A DNA stretch of 64,000 bases from Flavobacterium laiguense (GTDB lineage: Bacteria > Bacteroidota > Bacteroidia > Flavobacteriales > Flavobacteriaceae), in the NCBI RefSeq assembly GCF_003097655.1, contig NZ_QCZH01000004.1, positions 62,001 to 126,000 of the forward strand, in the 5' to 3' direction. Under the pieces are notes generated by a model. It was not told the DNA's origin, made no database searches, and saw only the letters and a program-made list of their open reading frames with translations. Below are positions 38,101 to 46,693 of this stretch, one piece after another. The first letter of the stretch is position 1, and every line of letters begins with the position of its first letter. Position numbers and translations under genes: made by a program.

Positions 38101-38449
38101 AAATATCATTGAATTGGCCATGACAAAAATGCCTTTGGAGAAATTTGGATACTACTCCGTATTGGAGCCATTTGCAAAAGGGTATTATCAGGTAGGCGAT
38201 AAAGTAAAAGCTCATGATTTACTTGAAAAATTAATTGGCAAATATACCGACAATCTTAATTATTATTCAAAATTAAGCCCGTCTGAGCAATCAGGCATCA
38301 CGATGGAGATCATTACAGATCTAGAGCGTTATAGAGGATTATTACAAGTAATGAAAGAAAGTGGAGATACCACGTATTACAACAAAAGCAAAAAAACTTT
38401 TAATACCTATATCGAAATATTCGCTCGTTTTGGACGTGAAAAAGAATAA
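35174..38449 (+). CDS. DUF2723 membrane protein, putative glycosyltransferase
   Basis: Large membrane protein of 1091 residues. The N-terminal DUF2723 region (about 10-200) contains the signature EPTMSFWDCGEYIATAAKLEVG (given here in outline), with acidic residues expected at a GT-C-type active site, and roughly ten membrane helices extend to about residue 330 and again near 560-680. A large soluble part follows, including the GDNDTFPLWYAQEIEGIR motif (about 715). The last 140 residues look like TPR-type helices. The family is classed as a probable protein O-glycosyltransferase in Bacteroidota; the substrate is unknown here. It is monocistronic with a terminator at 38474. Confidence 0.88.
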   Translation: MASFNFNKWNTITGWVAFSIALITYTLTVEPTMSFWDCGEYIATAAKLEVGHPPGAPLFQMIGAFFAMFAIDKEHIALMVNMTSVFSSAFTILFMFWSSSMILKKIISQYTEINKDNAIVILGSSFVGALAYTFSDSFWFNAVEAEVYAMASLLISLLLWLGLRWEQEMDTPRGNRWLLLISLVVGLSFGVHFMALLTIPAIGFLYFFKNHKVVTIKNFIIANIVVVSVLLFIFKLLLPLTMAFFGKTEVFMVNSMGLPFNSGTIFVTLLLIAFFYFGLKYTRKKNLVHYNTLILCVLFILIGFSTWLMLPIRANSNTVINENKPSDAAEVLAYYNREQYGVNPLFYGPQYTETFAGLDADNPYRDKAPNYERDYKTGKYVIVNNYKNAEQNSDDNQKTILPRMWSPDHVENYMNFTNPPAFRMNPDYPYEDDLAKYGLDPNQLSEEDYNKAIAQLKNETEKTIAEFRQAYAQKQIDNEGYVSFLKHYGDYLIIEKPTTADNFSFMFEYQFGYMYWRYLMWNFVGRQNDEQGRYDYLDGNWISGIPFIDTLHVGSQDNLPADVLNNKGRNVYFFLPFILGLIGIMYHASKDRKSFYVLLVLFLFLGIALKIYLNERPFEPRERDYALVGSFYVFAIWIGFGVYSLYESLRSYLAPKIAGPILIGGCLLAAPALMAFQNWDDHDRSEKYTATAMAKAYLQSCDPNAILFTIGDNDTFPLWYAQEIEGIRTDIKIVNTSLFMTDWYIDQMKRKAYESEPLPISFIHDEYVGDKLDYVAHIPKTESRWDIKDFIEFIKNPKSTVEMQNGQTIHFYPTNKIKFPIDKATIIKNKVVDPKLIDSIVPSIDIEIKGSALYKNRLMMLDLIANNNWKRPVYFSGGAFDPEDYLWMKEYLQLEGMVYKLVPIKTALPKDAGQMDMGRIDSENMYAKIMKWDWGNSESDKIYHDPETRRESLTYRMNLSRLMNQLIAEGKTDKAKNIIELAMTKMPLEKFGYYSVLEPFAKGYYQVGDKVKAHDLLEKLIGKYTDNLNYYSKLSPSEQSGITMEIITDLERYRGLLQVMKESGDTTYYNKSKKTFNTYIEIFARFGREKE

Positions 38450-38473
38450 TTTTTAGATTTAGAACCTCTCAAA

Positions 38474-38510
38474 AAATGTAGTGCTGATAAAAAAGCACTG
38501 CATTTTTTTT
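38474..38510 (+). terminator. Rho-independent terminator after the DUF2723 gene
   Basis: Hairpin AATGTAGTGCT / AGCACTGCATT with one mismatch, loop about 8 nt, followed by T8. Confidence 0.8.
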
Positions 38511-38542
38511 GTTTAAACTACATTTAATCGTAGTATTGAAAG

Positions 38543-39196
38543 ATGAATTTTTATTGGATCAAAACACATTCCCTCATTAAAAGAATATTCTCCAATTACA
38601 TTTGGGACATTCCTAATGTGAACAATAAAGTCTACTTAACTTTTGATGATGGCCCAACACCCGAAATAACAGAATGGGTTTTGGACGTATTAAAAGAACA
38701 TCGAATAAAAGCCACTTTTTTCTGCATTGGAAAAAACATCCAAAAACATCCCGCAATTTTTAACAAAATAATCGACAATGGTCATGCAATAGGGAATCAC
38801 ACTTTCAATCATCTGAATGGCTGGAGTACCAAAACTGAAGGCTATATTGATAACATAAGAATGTGTCAAACTCTATCTGACACCTATCACAACTGCGAAC
38901 TAAATACTGAACACTGCAAACTTTTTAGACCGCCTTACGGGAAAATAAAAACAACGCAGTCCAAAAAACTACGCCAATTAGGATACAAAATAATTATGTG
39001 GGATGTTCTGAGTGCCGATTTTGACCAAAGCATTTCACCGGAAAAATGTTTAGAAAACGTACTGCAAAACACACGGTCAGGAAGTGTAATCGTTTTTCAC
39101 GACAGTATAAAAGCATTCAAAAACCTAGAATACACACTACCTAGATCCATAGAAGTACTAAAACAAAAAGGATTTGAATTTGATATAATTCGATAA
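38543..39196 (+). CDS. Polysaccharide deacetylase (NodB-type)
   Basis: Carbohydrate esterase family 4 protein, 217 residues. The metal-binding motifs are present: TFDDGPTPEIT (first motif, aspartates about D35-D36), the histidine pair in NHTFNHLNG, and RPPYGK (third motif). WDVLSADFD and VIVFHDSIKA match the fourth and fifth motifs. It lacks a clear signal peptide; an N-terminal hydrophobic helix is also absent, so the site of action (cytoplasmic or associated with envelope synthesis) is uncertain. Possible substrates are N-acetylated glycans. It is convergent with the thioredoxin-like gene, 13 bp away. Confidence 0.92.
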   Translation: MNFYWIKTHSLIKRIFSNYIWDIPNVNNKVYLTFDDGPTPEITEWVLDVLKEHRIKATFFCIGKNIQKHPAIFNKIIDNGHAIGNHTFNHLNGWSTKTEGYIDNIRMCQTLSDTYHNCELNTEHCKLFRPPYGKIKTTQSKKLRQLGYKIIMWDVLSADFDQSISPEKCLENVLQNTRSGSVIVFHDSIKAFKNLEYTLPRSIEVLKQKGFEFDIIR

Positions 39197-39209
39197 AAGA
39201 GTACTGAAT

Positions 39210-39506
39210 TTAGATTTGTTCTTGGACAAGTCCTATAATGGTATTGGCATCCAGTTCTCCGGATTGCCTCCAGACCATATGCCCCTCTTTATAGATCATC
39301 AAAGTAGGAAGGCCTTTGATACGTAGAGCATCAGCCAATTCTTGATTTTTATCTACATCTATCTTTATTACCTTCACTTTATCACCAAGTGCTGCAGCCA
39401 CATCTTTAATAACCGGATGCATTGATACCGAAGGTTCGTTCCAATCTGTGTAAAAATCAATTAACACAGGAACTTGAGCGTTTATAAGTTCTCCAAATTT
39501 TGACAT
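39210..39506 (-). CDS. Thioredoxin-fold protein lacking the CxxC active site
   Basis: Protein of 98 residues with the full thioredoxin pattern: VPVLIDFYTDWNEPSVSMHP, VKVIKIDVDKNQELADAL, and the cis-proline region IKGLPTLMIYKEGHMVWRQSGEL. At the place of the WCGPC active site the sequence reads WNEPS, so both redox cysteines are absent; the protein contains no cysteine at all. It cannot act as a dithiol reductase. A binding or chaperone-like role is possible but not shown. A -7-like box TAAATTTG lies upstream at 39557-39564. It follows the metallophosphoesterase gene on the same strand. Confidence 0.88.
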   Translation of the reverse strand: MSKFGELINAQVPVLIDFYTDWNEPSVSMHPVIKDVAAALGDKVKVIKIDVDKNQELADALRIKGLPTLMIYKEGHMVWRQSGELDANTIIGLVQEQI

Positions 39507-39578
39507 AAAACCAAAATGTTTAATTTCTAATACTTTCGAAAAGAGATATTATCTTGCAAATTTAGCATTTAAAACTAA

Positions 39579-40814
39579 CTATACTAATTTTTCTCCCTTT
39601 ATTAGTTGAATTACCGTGATCTCAGGCATAATTCCGACTCTACCAGGATACGCATGAAACCCAAATCCACGATTTACATAAACGTATCTCCCCAAGTTTT
39701 CATATAATCCGGCCCATTGTTTATAAACATACTGAGCCAAACTCCATTTAAAATAACCTGGAATTTCAATGCCAAATTGCATTCCGTGCGTATGACCCGA
39801 CAGCGTTAAATGAAAATGCTTTTCGTCGTGTTGTACAACATGATCCCAATGGCTTGGATCGTGACTCATTAAGATTTTAAAATCTTCTTTGGTCAAATGT
39901 TGTGAGGCTTTCTTTAAATCACCAGCCTGCTTGAAATTATGTCCCCAATTCTCCACACCAACTAATGCAATTTTATCCCCATCTTTTTCTATAAAAGTAT
40001 GTTCATTCAACAACAATGTAAAACCAATTTGATCGTACAAGTTCTTTATGGCTTCAAAATTTTCATCTTTCGCAACTTGGGTCGGCCATGTTACATACTC
40101 ACCGTAATCATGATTACCAAGAACCGAATATTTACCATATTGAGGCTTCTCAATTCTATTGAAAGTTTCAATCCACGGATTCATTTCCTTGGCATGCGTA
40201 TTAACAATATCTCCCGTAAATAAAATCAAATCCGAATTTTGTTCGTTTACCAAATCAATCGCATAATTGATTTTTTCTGGATCATCGAAACTTCCACTGT
40301 GCACATCTGAAATTTGAGTAATCGTAAAACCATCAAAAGCATCTGGCAAATCAGGGAAATGTATCGCTTGTTTCACCACTTTATAATTATACTTTCCTTC
40401 AAAAATCCCATAAATCAAAGACAAAAAAGGTATCGCGGCCAACCCTAGCCCTACTTGACTAACGAATTTACGCCTTGAAGGCAAAAAACCAGTATTGGCA
40501 CTATTATCAATAAAATAATTAACAGCTCCTGCCGCTATTCTGAATACATCCTCTCCCAAAAGAATAATTGACATTACAATTTTCGGGACATAAACCAAAA
40601 GCAACAATCCCATCGTAAACATAGTTTGCTTGGTTTGTCCAACAGAACGATCGAATAACGTAAAGGAATAAATAATAAAAACAAAAAGGGCAAGACTAAT
40701 TATCTGATAAGACACTAATACCCATTTCAACTTAATTAAAGTTCTAAAGGCTTGATAAGCATAAAGCTCAATGACAAATAAAACAATTCCAAAAAAGAGC
40801 AAGCGTAAAATCAT
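39579..40814 (-). CDS. Membrane-anchored metallophosphoesterase
   Basis: Protein of 411 residues. The first 110 residues hold about three to four membrane helices (LRLLFFGIVLFVIELYAYQA and following). Residues about 155-400 form a calcineurin-like phosphoesterase domain with all metal motifs: ITQISDVHSGSF, LFTGDIVNTHA, VLGNHDYGEY, LMSHDPSHWD and LSGHTHGMQFGIEIPG. It resembles the YaeI/YkuE group of membrane-associated phosphoesterases, some of which act on UDP-glucosamine lipids or phospholipids; the substrate here is not known. It is divergent from polA. Confidence 0.92.
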   Translation of the reverse strand: MILRLLFFGIVLFVIELYAYQAFRTLIKLKWVLVSYQIISLALFVFIIYSFTLFDRSVGQTKQTMFTMGLLLLVYVPKIVMSIILLGEDVFRIAAGAVNYFIDNSANTGFLPSRRKFVSQVGLGLAAIPFLSLIYGIFEGKYNYKVVKQAIHFPDLPDAFDGFTITQISDVHSGSFDDPEKINYAIDLVNEQNSDLILFTGDIVNTHAKEMNPWIETFNRIEKPQYGKYSVLGNHDYGEYVTWPTQVAKDENFEAIKNLYDQIGFTLLLNEHTFIEKDGDKIALVGVENWGHNFKQAGDLKKASQHLTKEDFKILMSHDPSHWDHVVQHDEKHFHLTLSGHTHGMQFGIEIPGYFKWSLAQYVYKQWAGLYENLGRYVYVNRGFGFHAYPGRVGIMPEITVIQLIKGEKLV

Positions 40815-40903
40815 TTTAGAAAATTTTTAGACAAATTAACAAATTAAAAAAAGGATACTGATTTTAATTAATTAAAATTTAACGCTTATTAGAGCCATTA
40901 AAT

Positions 40904-40911
40904 TATGTTTG
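40904..40911 (+). promoter_or_regulatory. Putative -7 box for polA
   Basis: TATGTTTG matches TAnnTTTG 36 bp upstream of the polA ATG at 40948. An in-frame TTG at 40909 lies within the box and so is not a start. Confidence 0.5.
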
Positions 40912-40947
40912 ATTATTTTTACCCCACTAAAAAAACACACTTATTAT

Positions 40948-43809
40948 ATGTCTGCTCAAAAACGCCTATTCCTTCTCGATGCCTATGCTTTAATCTTTCG
41001 TGGGTATTATGCATTTATAAAAAATCCCAGAATCAATTCTAAAGGAATGGACACTTCAGCCATTATGGGTTTTATGAATGCCTTGATGGATGTTATAAAA
41101 CGTGACAAGCCCGACCATCTGGCAGTGGCTTTTGACAAAGGCGGAAGCACATACCGTTACGAAATGTACCAAGAATACAAAGCACATCGTGACGAAACTC
41201 CAGAAGCGATAAAAATTGCCGTTCCATACATTCAAGAGCTATTGAAGGCTATGCACATTCCGATTATTGAAGTTCCCGGTTTTGAAGCCGATGATCTAAT
41301 TGGAACCATCGCCAAACAAGCCGAAAAAGAAAACTACCAAGTCTTTATGGTAACTCCAGATAAAGATTTTGCACAATTGGTGTCCGAAAATATTTTCATG
41401 TACAAACCCGCTCGTATGGGGAATGGCATAGAAATCTGGGGTGTTCCCGAAGTTTTAGCCAAATTTGAAATTGAACGTCCAGAACAAGTTATCGATTTTC
41501 TGGGGATGATGGGCGATGCCGCCGATAACATTCCGGGATTACCCGGGGTTGGAGAAAAAACAGCCAAGAAATTCTTGGCAGAATACGGCTCAATGGAAAA
41601 TCTATTGGCCAACACCCATCAATTAAAAGGTGCTATAAAAGCCAAAATCGAAGCCAATGCCGAATTGGGAATTTTGTCTAAAAAATTAGCCACTATCCTA
41701 CTCGATTGTCCCGTAACGTTTAACGAAGCTGACTACGAATTATCAAAACCCGATGTTGAAAAAACCGATGCGATCTTTCAGGAATTGGAATTTCGTCAAA
41801 TGAAAGCGCAGTTTGACAAATATTTTGGAACAGGGAAAGAATACGACGAAATTGAAACGAATGGTAATGGCAATAATGATGACAGTGAAAAAATAGTTAA
41901 AAAAGCTCCTGCCAAAAAATCCAATGAAGATCAATTTGACTTATTTGGCTTTACCGATGAAGAAAGCAACGAAATAAAATCGAGTTCGTATTATGCAACT
42001 TTAGAAAATACAGAACATTTTTACCAAAGTATTCAAGGAGATTTTGCTGTGAAATTACTTTTGCAAAATTTAATGAATCAAACATCGGTTTGTTTTGACA
42101 CCGAAACTACAGGAATTGATGCCTTGAATGCCGAATTGGTCGGCATGTCATTTTCTTTCGAAAAAGGAAAAGCATTTTATGTTCCGTTTCCGGAAAATCA
42201 GGAAGAAGCACAAATTTTGGCAGATAAATTCAAGCCTTTTTTCGAAAGTGAAACCATCGAAAAAATTGGTCAAAATATCAAATACGATTTGAAGATCCTT
42301 TCTCATTATAATGTTCAAATCAAAGGAAAGCTATTCGATACGATGATCGCACATTATTTAATCAATCCTGATATGCGTCATAACATGGATGTTTTGTCCG
42401 AAACGTATTTAAAATATTCGCCAAAATCTATCGAAGATTTAATTGGCAAAAAAGGTAAGAACCAAAAATCGATGCGTGAGGTGTCTTTGGAAGACATCAA
42501 AGAATACGCCGCCGAAGATGCGGACATTACCTATCAGTTGAAGCAAAATTTCAGTCCGATTCTCGACAAAGCCGAAACCAAAAAACTATTTGACGAAATC
42601 GAGATTCCGTTAATTCCGGTTTTGGCTGCGATGGAATTGGAAGGAATTAATCTGGATGTTCCGTTTTTAAAATCGATGTCGGTTGAAATGGCTGCCGAAA
42701 GCAACGCATTGGAACAAAAAATATATGAAACCGCCGGAGAGAAATTCAATTTGGCTTCTCCAAAACAACTCGGAGATGTTTTATTTGACAAATTGAAAAT
42801 TGGTGGAGCCAAACAAAAGAAAACCAAAACAGGTCAATATGCCACAGGTGAAGAGGTTTTATCCTATTTAGCGAATGACAACGAAATTGTTCGTGACATA
42901 CTCGAATGGCGTCAAATGGTAAAATTGCAAAGTACTTATATTGATGCATTGCCCAACCAAGTCGATAGAAAAACAGGACGTGTCCACACCGATTATATGC
43001 AAACCGTTGCCGCAACAGGTCGCTTGAGCTCGAACAACCCAAATTTACAAAACATTCCCGTTCGTACCGAAAGAGGACGATTGATCCGAAAAGCTTTTAT
43101 TCCAAGAGATGAGAATTACACTTTGCTTTCTGCGGATTACTCTCAAATAGAACTGCGCATCATTGCAGCACTGAGCGGAGAAGAAAACATGACTAAAGCG
43201 TTTCAAAACCACGAAGACATTCACAAATCAACCGCTTCAAAAGTATTTAATGTACCGCTTGAAGAAGTCACAAGGGAACAACGAAGTCATGCCAAAACGG
43301 TGAATTTTGGAATTATTTACGGGGTTTCTGCCTTTGGATTAAGCAATCAAACCTCATTATCAAGAAGTGAAAGTGCCGCCTTGATCGAAGCCTATTATCA
43401 AACGTATCCTAGATTAAAATCCTACATACAGGAACAAGTTGAATTTGCACGAGAGAACGGTTATGTACAAACCATATTAGGGCGTCGCCGTTATTTGAAA
43501 GACATCAATTCTGCCAATGCCATTGTTCGTGGTGGAGCCGAACGCAATGCCGTGAATGCTCCTATTCAAGGAAGCGCTGCCGATGTGATCAAAATCGCCA
43601 TGATTAACATTCATAAAAAACTAACTTCGGAGAACTGGAAAAGTAAAATGTTATTACAAGTTCATGATGAGCTTGTGTTTGATGTACACAATTCCGAATT
43701 AGAGAAAATTCAGCCTATGATTAAACATGAAATGGAAAATGCTTTTATAATGACAGTTCCGTTAGAAGTAGAATTAGGCATGGGTAAAAACTGGCTGGAA
43801 GCGCATTAG
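40948..43809 (+). CDS. polA: DNA polymerase I
   Basis: About 953 residues. It has an N-terminal 5'-3' exonuclease/flap domain (LFLLDAYALIFRGYYAF; helix-hairpin-helix GLPGVGEKTAKKFL), a 3'-5' exonuclease domain with an apparently intact first motif (CFDTETTGIDA) and DIKEYAAEDADITYQL, and a polymerase domain with DYSQIELRIIAALSG, the finger motif RSHAKTVNFGIIYG and the catalytic VHDELVFDV. All three activities are therefore predicted. A region of about 40 residues rich in N, D and K links the first two domains. The ATG start at 40948 is chosen because the longer frame begins in a promoter box and SAQKRLFLLDAYA fits the family. Confidence 0.98.
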   Translation: MSAQKRLFLLDAYALIFRGYYAFIKNPRINSKGMDTSAIMGFMNALMDVIKRDKPDHLAVAFDKGGSTYRYEMYQEYKAHRDETPEAIKIAVPYIQELLKAMHIPIIEVPGFEADDLIGTIAKQAEKENYQVFMVTPDKDFAQLVSENIFMYKPARMGNGIEIWGVPEVLAKFEIERPEQVIDFLGMMGDAADNIPGLPGVGEKTAKKFLAEYGSMENLLANTHQLKGAIKAKIEANAELGILSKKLATILLDCPVTFNEADYELSKPDVEKTDAIFQELEFRQMKAQFDKYFGTGKEYDEIETNGNGNNDDSEKIVKKAPAKKSNEDQFDLFGFTDEESNEIKSSSYYATLENTEHFYQSIQGDFAVKLLLQNLMNQTSVCFDTETTGIDALNAELVGMSFSFEKGKAFYVPFPENQEEAQILADKFKPFFESETIEKIGQNIKYDLKILSHYNVQIKGKLFDTMIAHYLINPDMRHNMDVLSETYLKYSPKSIEDLIGKKGKNQKSMREVSLEDIKEYAAEDADITYQLKQNFSPILDKAETKKLFDEIEIPLIPVLAAMELEGINLDVPFLKSMSVEMAAESNALEQKIYETAGEKFNLASPKQLGDVLFDKLKIGGAKQKKTKTGQYATGEEVLSYLANDNEIVRDILEWRQMVKLQSTYIDALPNQVDRKTGRVHTDYMQTVAATGRLSSNNPNLQNIPVRTERGRLIRKAFIPRDENYTLLSADYSQIELRIIAALSGEENMTKAFQNHEDIHKSTASKVFNVPLEEVTREQRSHAKTVNFGIIYGVSAFGLSNQTSLSRSESAALIEAYYQTYPRLKSYIQEQVEFARENGYVQTILGRRRYLKDINSANAIVRGGAERNAVNAPIQGSAADVIKIAMINIHKKLTSENWKSKMLLQVHDELVFDVHNSELEKIQPMIKHEMENAFIMTVPLEVELGMGKNWLEAH

Positions 43810-43937
43810 GAGAAGTATACAGTTAGCAGTTTTTAGTATTCAGTTGACAATTAAAAAAAATAAAAACATTTAGAACTAATTTATTATATTTAATTTTCTG
43901 ATTTACATACACTTATAATAACTAAAAGCAATTTATT

Positions 43938-44348
43938 ATGAAAAGAACGATCAAAACCATTATTTTGTTTTTCGCATTTCTTATTGGAGCTGGGACCTAT
44001 AACGCTAGTGCCCAAAACCCACCTGCACATGCGCTGGCCCACGGAGTAAAAAAGAAATACAAATACTATCCGGATGCTAATGTGTATTTTAACCCTGCGA
44101 CCAAAAGATACACGTATTACGGCGGTGGCAGATGGACAACTGCTGCCAACTTACCTTCTTCTATTCGATTAACAGGAAATGGGAACGATTTTGATTTTGA
44201 CGGAGACGATCCTTGGAAAGAAAATTCCAAACACAAATCGCAATACAAGCCAAGCAAGTCAGTCAAAAGCTCTGAAATTAAAAAAATAGATCACGATTAT
44301 GACAGTCATAATTCAAGTTCAAATAAAAGCAATGGAAAAAAGAAATAA
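43938..44348 (+). CDS. Small exported protein of unknown function
   Basis: Protein of 136 residues with a signal peptide (MKRTIKTIILFFAFLIGAGT, then NASAQ). The mature part begins with a His/Lys segment (HALAHGVKKKYKYYPDANVY) that continues FNPATKRYTYYGGGRWTTA and LPSSIRLTG. This YYPxxNVYxxxxxxxYxYxxxGxW arrangement recurs in small exported Bacteroidota proteins of unknown role. The last 60 residues are a K/S/D/N-rich, probably disordered tail. It has its own terminator and stands between polA and a LacI-family gene. Confidence 0.8.
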   Translation: MKRTIKTIILFFAFLIGAGTYNASAQNPPAHALAHGVKKKYKYYPDANVYFNPATKRYTYYGGGRWTTAANLPSSIRLTGNGNDFDFDGDDPWKENSKHKSQYKPSKSVKSSEIKKIDHDYDSHNSSSNKSNGKKK

Positions 44349-44384
44349 GCAATAGCTTCCAGAATAACTTTCAATATTTTAAAT

Positions 44385-44427
44385 AAAAAAAGGCAATCAA
44401 GATAAAAATATCGATTGCCTTTTTTTA
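44385..44427. terminator. Bidirectional rho-independent terminator
   Basis: Hairpin arms AAAAGGCAATC / GATTGCCTTTT with A and T runs on both sides. It can serve both the small exported protein gene (plus) and the LacI-type gene (minus). Confidence 0.85.
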
Positions 44428-44470
44428 TGTAAATATAGTTTAATCAAAACCCCTAAACTCAGTAGAAAAA

Positions 44471-45499
44471 TCAAGATCTTCTCGTAGATTCCCGCTCCTT
44501 AAGTTTGGTTCTGATTACTAACGTTTCATACGGGCTTTCCTCTTCTTCTTCAGACTCTAATCTTTTGATAAGCAATTCCGCAGCTACTTCACCTATTTCA
44601 ATTCCGTGTTGGCTAACCGTGGTTAAACTAGGAGACAAACGTCTAGAAGCAAGAATACCATCGGCAAAACCGATAATTTTAAGATCCTTTGGAATTTTAT
44701 ATCCTTTTTTAACACCAATTTTTAAAGCGGCAACCGAATCATTCTCATCCAAAGCAAAAACACCATCAACAAGATTATTGGAGTACACTTCTTCTATCTG
44801 CTCCTTTAAATCAAGTTCTGTATCGGTGCGCACAATAATATTTTCATTTACTGCAATATTATTATCTTTTAATGCTTTAAAATAACCCTCGGCCCTTAAT
44901 TTACCAACACTTAAATTATCAACGGAAGAAAATAACGCAATATTTTTGCATCCTAAATCAATCAAATGTTGTGTTGCGTTTAATCCCGAATCAAAATCGT
45001 CTACAATAACTTTATCACAGTCTACCTCGTCTGTTGTTCTGTCAAACATGACAATTGGAGTACCGTCAATAATGATTTGTTTAAAGTGATTATAATCCCC
45101 TAATTTCTGGGCTTCTTCGGATATGGATAAAATAAATCCATCAATAGTACCATTACTTAACATCTCTAAGGTGTGCGCTTCTTTTTCAAGCGATTCATTA
45201 GAGATACACATAATTACGTTGTATCCTTTTTTATCAGCCACTTTTTCTATGCCGCTAAATACTTTTGCAAAAAAAGAATTTAGAATATTAGGTATGATTA
45301 CCCCAATGGTTTTGGTCTTTCTATTTTTCAGGTTCAACCCGATAACATTGGGTTTGTAATTTTTTAATTTAGCATATTCTTTAATTCTAATTTTTGTTTG
45401 TTCACTAATTTCAGGACTGTCATTAAGTGCTTTGGAAACGGTAGAAACCGAAACATTAAGTTCTTTTGCAATTTGTTTTAATGTAGCCTTTGCTTTCAT
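44471..45499 (-). CDS. LacI-family transcriptional regulator
   Basis: Repressor or activator of 342 residues with the LacI-type helix-turn-helix at the N-terminus (TLKQIAKELNVSVSTVSKAL, then NDSPEIS) and hinge NVIGLNLK. A periplasmic-binding-protein-like ligand domain follows (TKTIGVIIPNILNSFFAKVF; DGVFALDENDSVAAL). The C-terminal acidic insert EEEEES (about 325) is unusual but minor. No sugar-utilisation gene is adjacent, so the target regulon is not evident; it lies between a small exported protein and the rplM operon. Confidence 0.93.
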   Translation of the reverse strand: MKAKATLKQIAKELNVSVSTVSKALNDSPEISEQTKIRIKEYAKLKNYKPNVIGLNLKNRKTKTIGVIIPNILNSFFAKVFSGIEKVADKKGYNVIMCISNESLEKEAHTLEMLSNGTIDGFILSISEEAQKLGDYNHFKQIIIDGTPIVMFDRTTDEVDCDKVIVDDFDSGLNATQHLIDLGCKNIALFSSVDNLSVGKLRAEGYFKALKDNNIAVNENIIVRTDTELDLKEQIEEVYSNNLVDGVFALDENDSVAALKIGVKKGYKIPKDLKIIGFADGILASRRLSPSLTTVSQHGIEIGEVAAELLIKRLESEEEEESPYETLVIRTKLKERESTRRS

Positions 45500-45770
45500 T
45501 GGGATGTGGAATTTAGTGGTCTTTAAGAAACTTTAAAAATAAAAAAAATCAGAATTTATCAGTACTTAGCCATATTATTACAAAAAAACAATAAAAAGAC
45601 AAGCATTTAAACAGATAAAAGCGAAAAGTACAAAAAATTTACTACAACAAAAAGATTTTTGAAGCAAAATATAGCAAATAAAGGTTCCGCTATAAAATTA
45701 AAAACAGAATACAATAAATATACATTTGATAATCAGCGCAAACCATATTGAAAAATAATCAATTAAGGTA
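45500..45770. other. A/T-rich gap between the LacI-type gene and rplM
   Basis: The 347-bp gap to the rplM start holds no gene. The first 270 bp are strongly A/T-rich and presumably contain the LacI-type gene's promoter, which I could not place. The remainder is the rplM promoter and leader. Confidence 0.5.
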
Positions 45771-45801
45771 TTTGTATTTAAAATAATTAATTGTACTTTT
45801 G
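45771..45801 (+). promoter_or_regulatory. Promoter of rplM-rpsI
   Basis: TTTG at 45771-45774 and TACTTTTG at 45794-45801, spacing 19 bp, a textbook Bacteroidota promoter. The transcript would begin near 45808, next to a small CCCC-TTTATT-GGGG hairpin at the 5' end. Confidence 0.7.
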
Positions 45802-45846
45802 CAACCCCTTTATTGGGGATGGAATGTTTAATTAAAATATATTATT

Positions 45847-46302
45847 GTGAACGCATTAAGCTACAAGACAATTTCAACAACAAAAGCCAATTCTGTAAAA
45901 GAATGGATAGTTGTAGATGCTGACGGTCATAACTTAGGTCGTCTTGCTTCAAAAGTCGCTATGATTTTAAGAGGTAAGTACAAGCCAAGTTATACCCCAC
46001 ACGTGGACTGTGGAGATAACGTAATTGTTATCAACTCAGAAAAAATCAACCTAACAGGTAACAAAATGGATGAGAAAACATACATCCGTCACACTGGTTA
46101 CCCTGGAGGACAAAGAACTTTAACTGCTAAAGTATTGCAAGCAAAAAACCCTGCATTATTAGTTGAGAAAGCTGTAAAAGGAATGTTACCTAAAAACAAA
46201 TTAGGGGCTGAACTTTTTAGAAATTTAAATGTTGTTGTAGGATCTGAGCACAAACAAGGAGCTCAAAAACCTAGAACTGTTAACCTAAACGATCTTAAGT
46301 AA
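45847..46302 (+). CDS. rplM: Ribosomal protein L13
   Basis: Large-subunit protein of 151 residues starting at a GTG (45847), which directly precedes NALSYKTISTTKA. Conserved stretches are WIVVDADGHNLGRLAS, LRGKYKPSYTPHVDCGDNVI and GMLPKNKLG. The gene is followed by rpsI with a 1-bp overlap (TAATG), so the two are translationally coupled. Confidence 0.98.
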   Translation: MNALSYKTISTTKANSVKEWIVVDADGHNLGRLASKVAMILRGKYKPSYTPHVDCGDNVIVINSEKINLTGNKMDEKTYIRHTGYPGGQRTLTAKVLQAKNPALLVEKAVKGMLPKNKLGAELFRNLNVVVGSEHKQGAQKPRTVNLNDLK

Positions 46303-46688
46303 TGGGAGTTATTCACAAAATCGGTAGAAGAAAAACCGCTGTTGCACGTGTTTATGTTTCGGAAGGAACAGGAGTAATCACTGTAAACAAAAAAGCATTC
46401 GCAACTTACTTCCCAACTGCTACTTTACAGTACAAAGTTATGCAACCAATGTCTATGACAGAGAACGCTACTAACTTTGACGTAAAAGTAAACGTTTACG
46501 GAGGTGGTTCAACTGGACAAGCAGAAGCTGTAAGAATGGCATTAGCACGTGTTATGTGTGAAGTAAATGCTGAAAACAGAGCTATCTTGAAACCAGAAGG
46601 TTTATTAACTAGAGATCCAAGAATGGTTGAACGTAAGAAATTCGGTCAGAAGAAAGCTCGTAAGAGATTCCAATTCTCTAAACGTTAA
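46302..46688 (+). CDS. rpsI: Ribosomal protein S9
   Basis: Small-subunit protein of 128 residues with IGRRKTAVARVYVSEGTG at the N-terminus and the conserved C-terminal GQKKARKRFQFSKR tail that reaches the P-site tRNA. Coupled to rplM by a TAATG overlap. Confidence 0.98.
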   Translation: MGVIHKIGRRKTAVARVYVSEGTGVITVNKKAFATYFPTATLQYKVMQPMSMTENATNFDVKVNVYGGGSTGQAEAVRMALARVMCEVNAENRAILKPEGLLTRDPRMVERKKFGQKKARKRFQFSKR

Positions 46689-46693
46689 TATTA

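Noticed and set aside
40909-40947. N-terminal extension of DNA polymerase I from a TTG
   Set aside because: The TTG lies in the predicted -7 box; the conserved protein begins at the ATG at 40948.
44471-45499. LacI-type regulator as controller of the ribosomal protein genes next to it
   Set aside because: It is divergent from rplM, which has its own consensus promoter, and no operator-like palindrome was seen near it.
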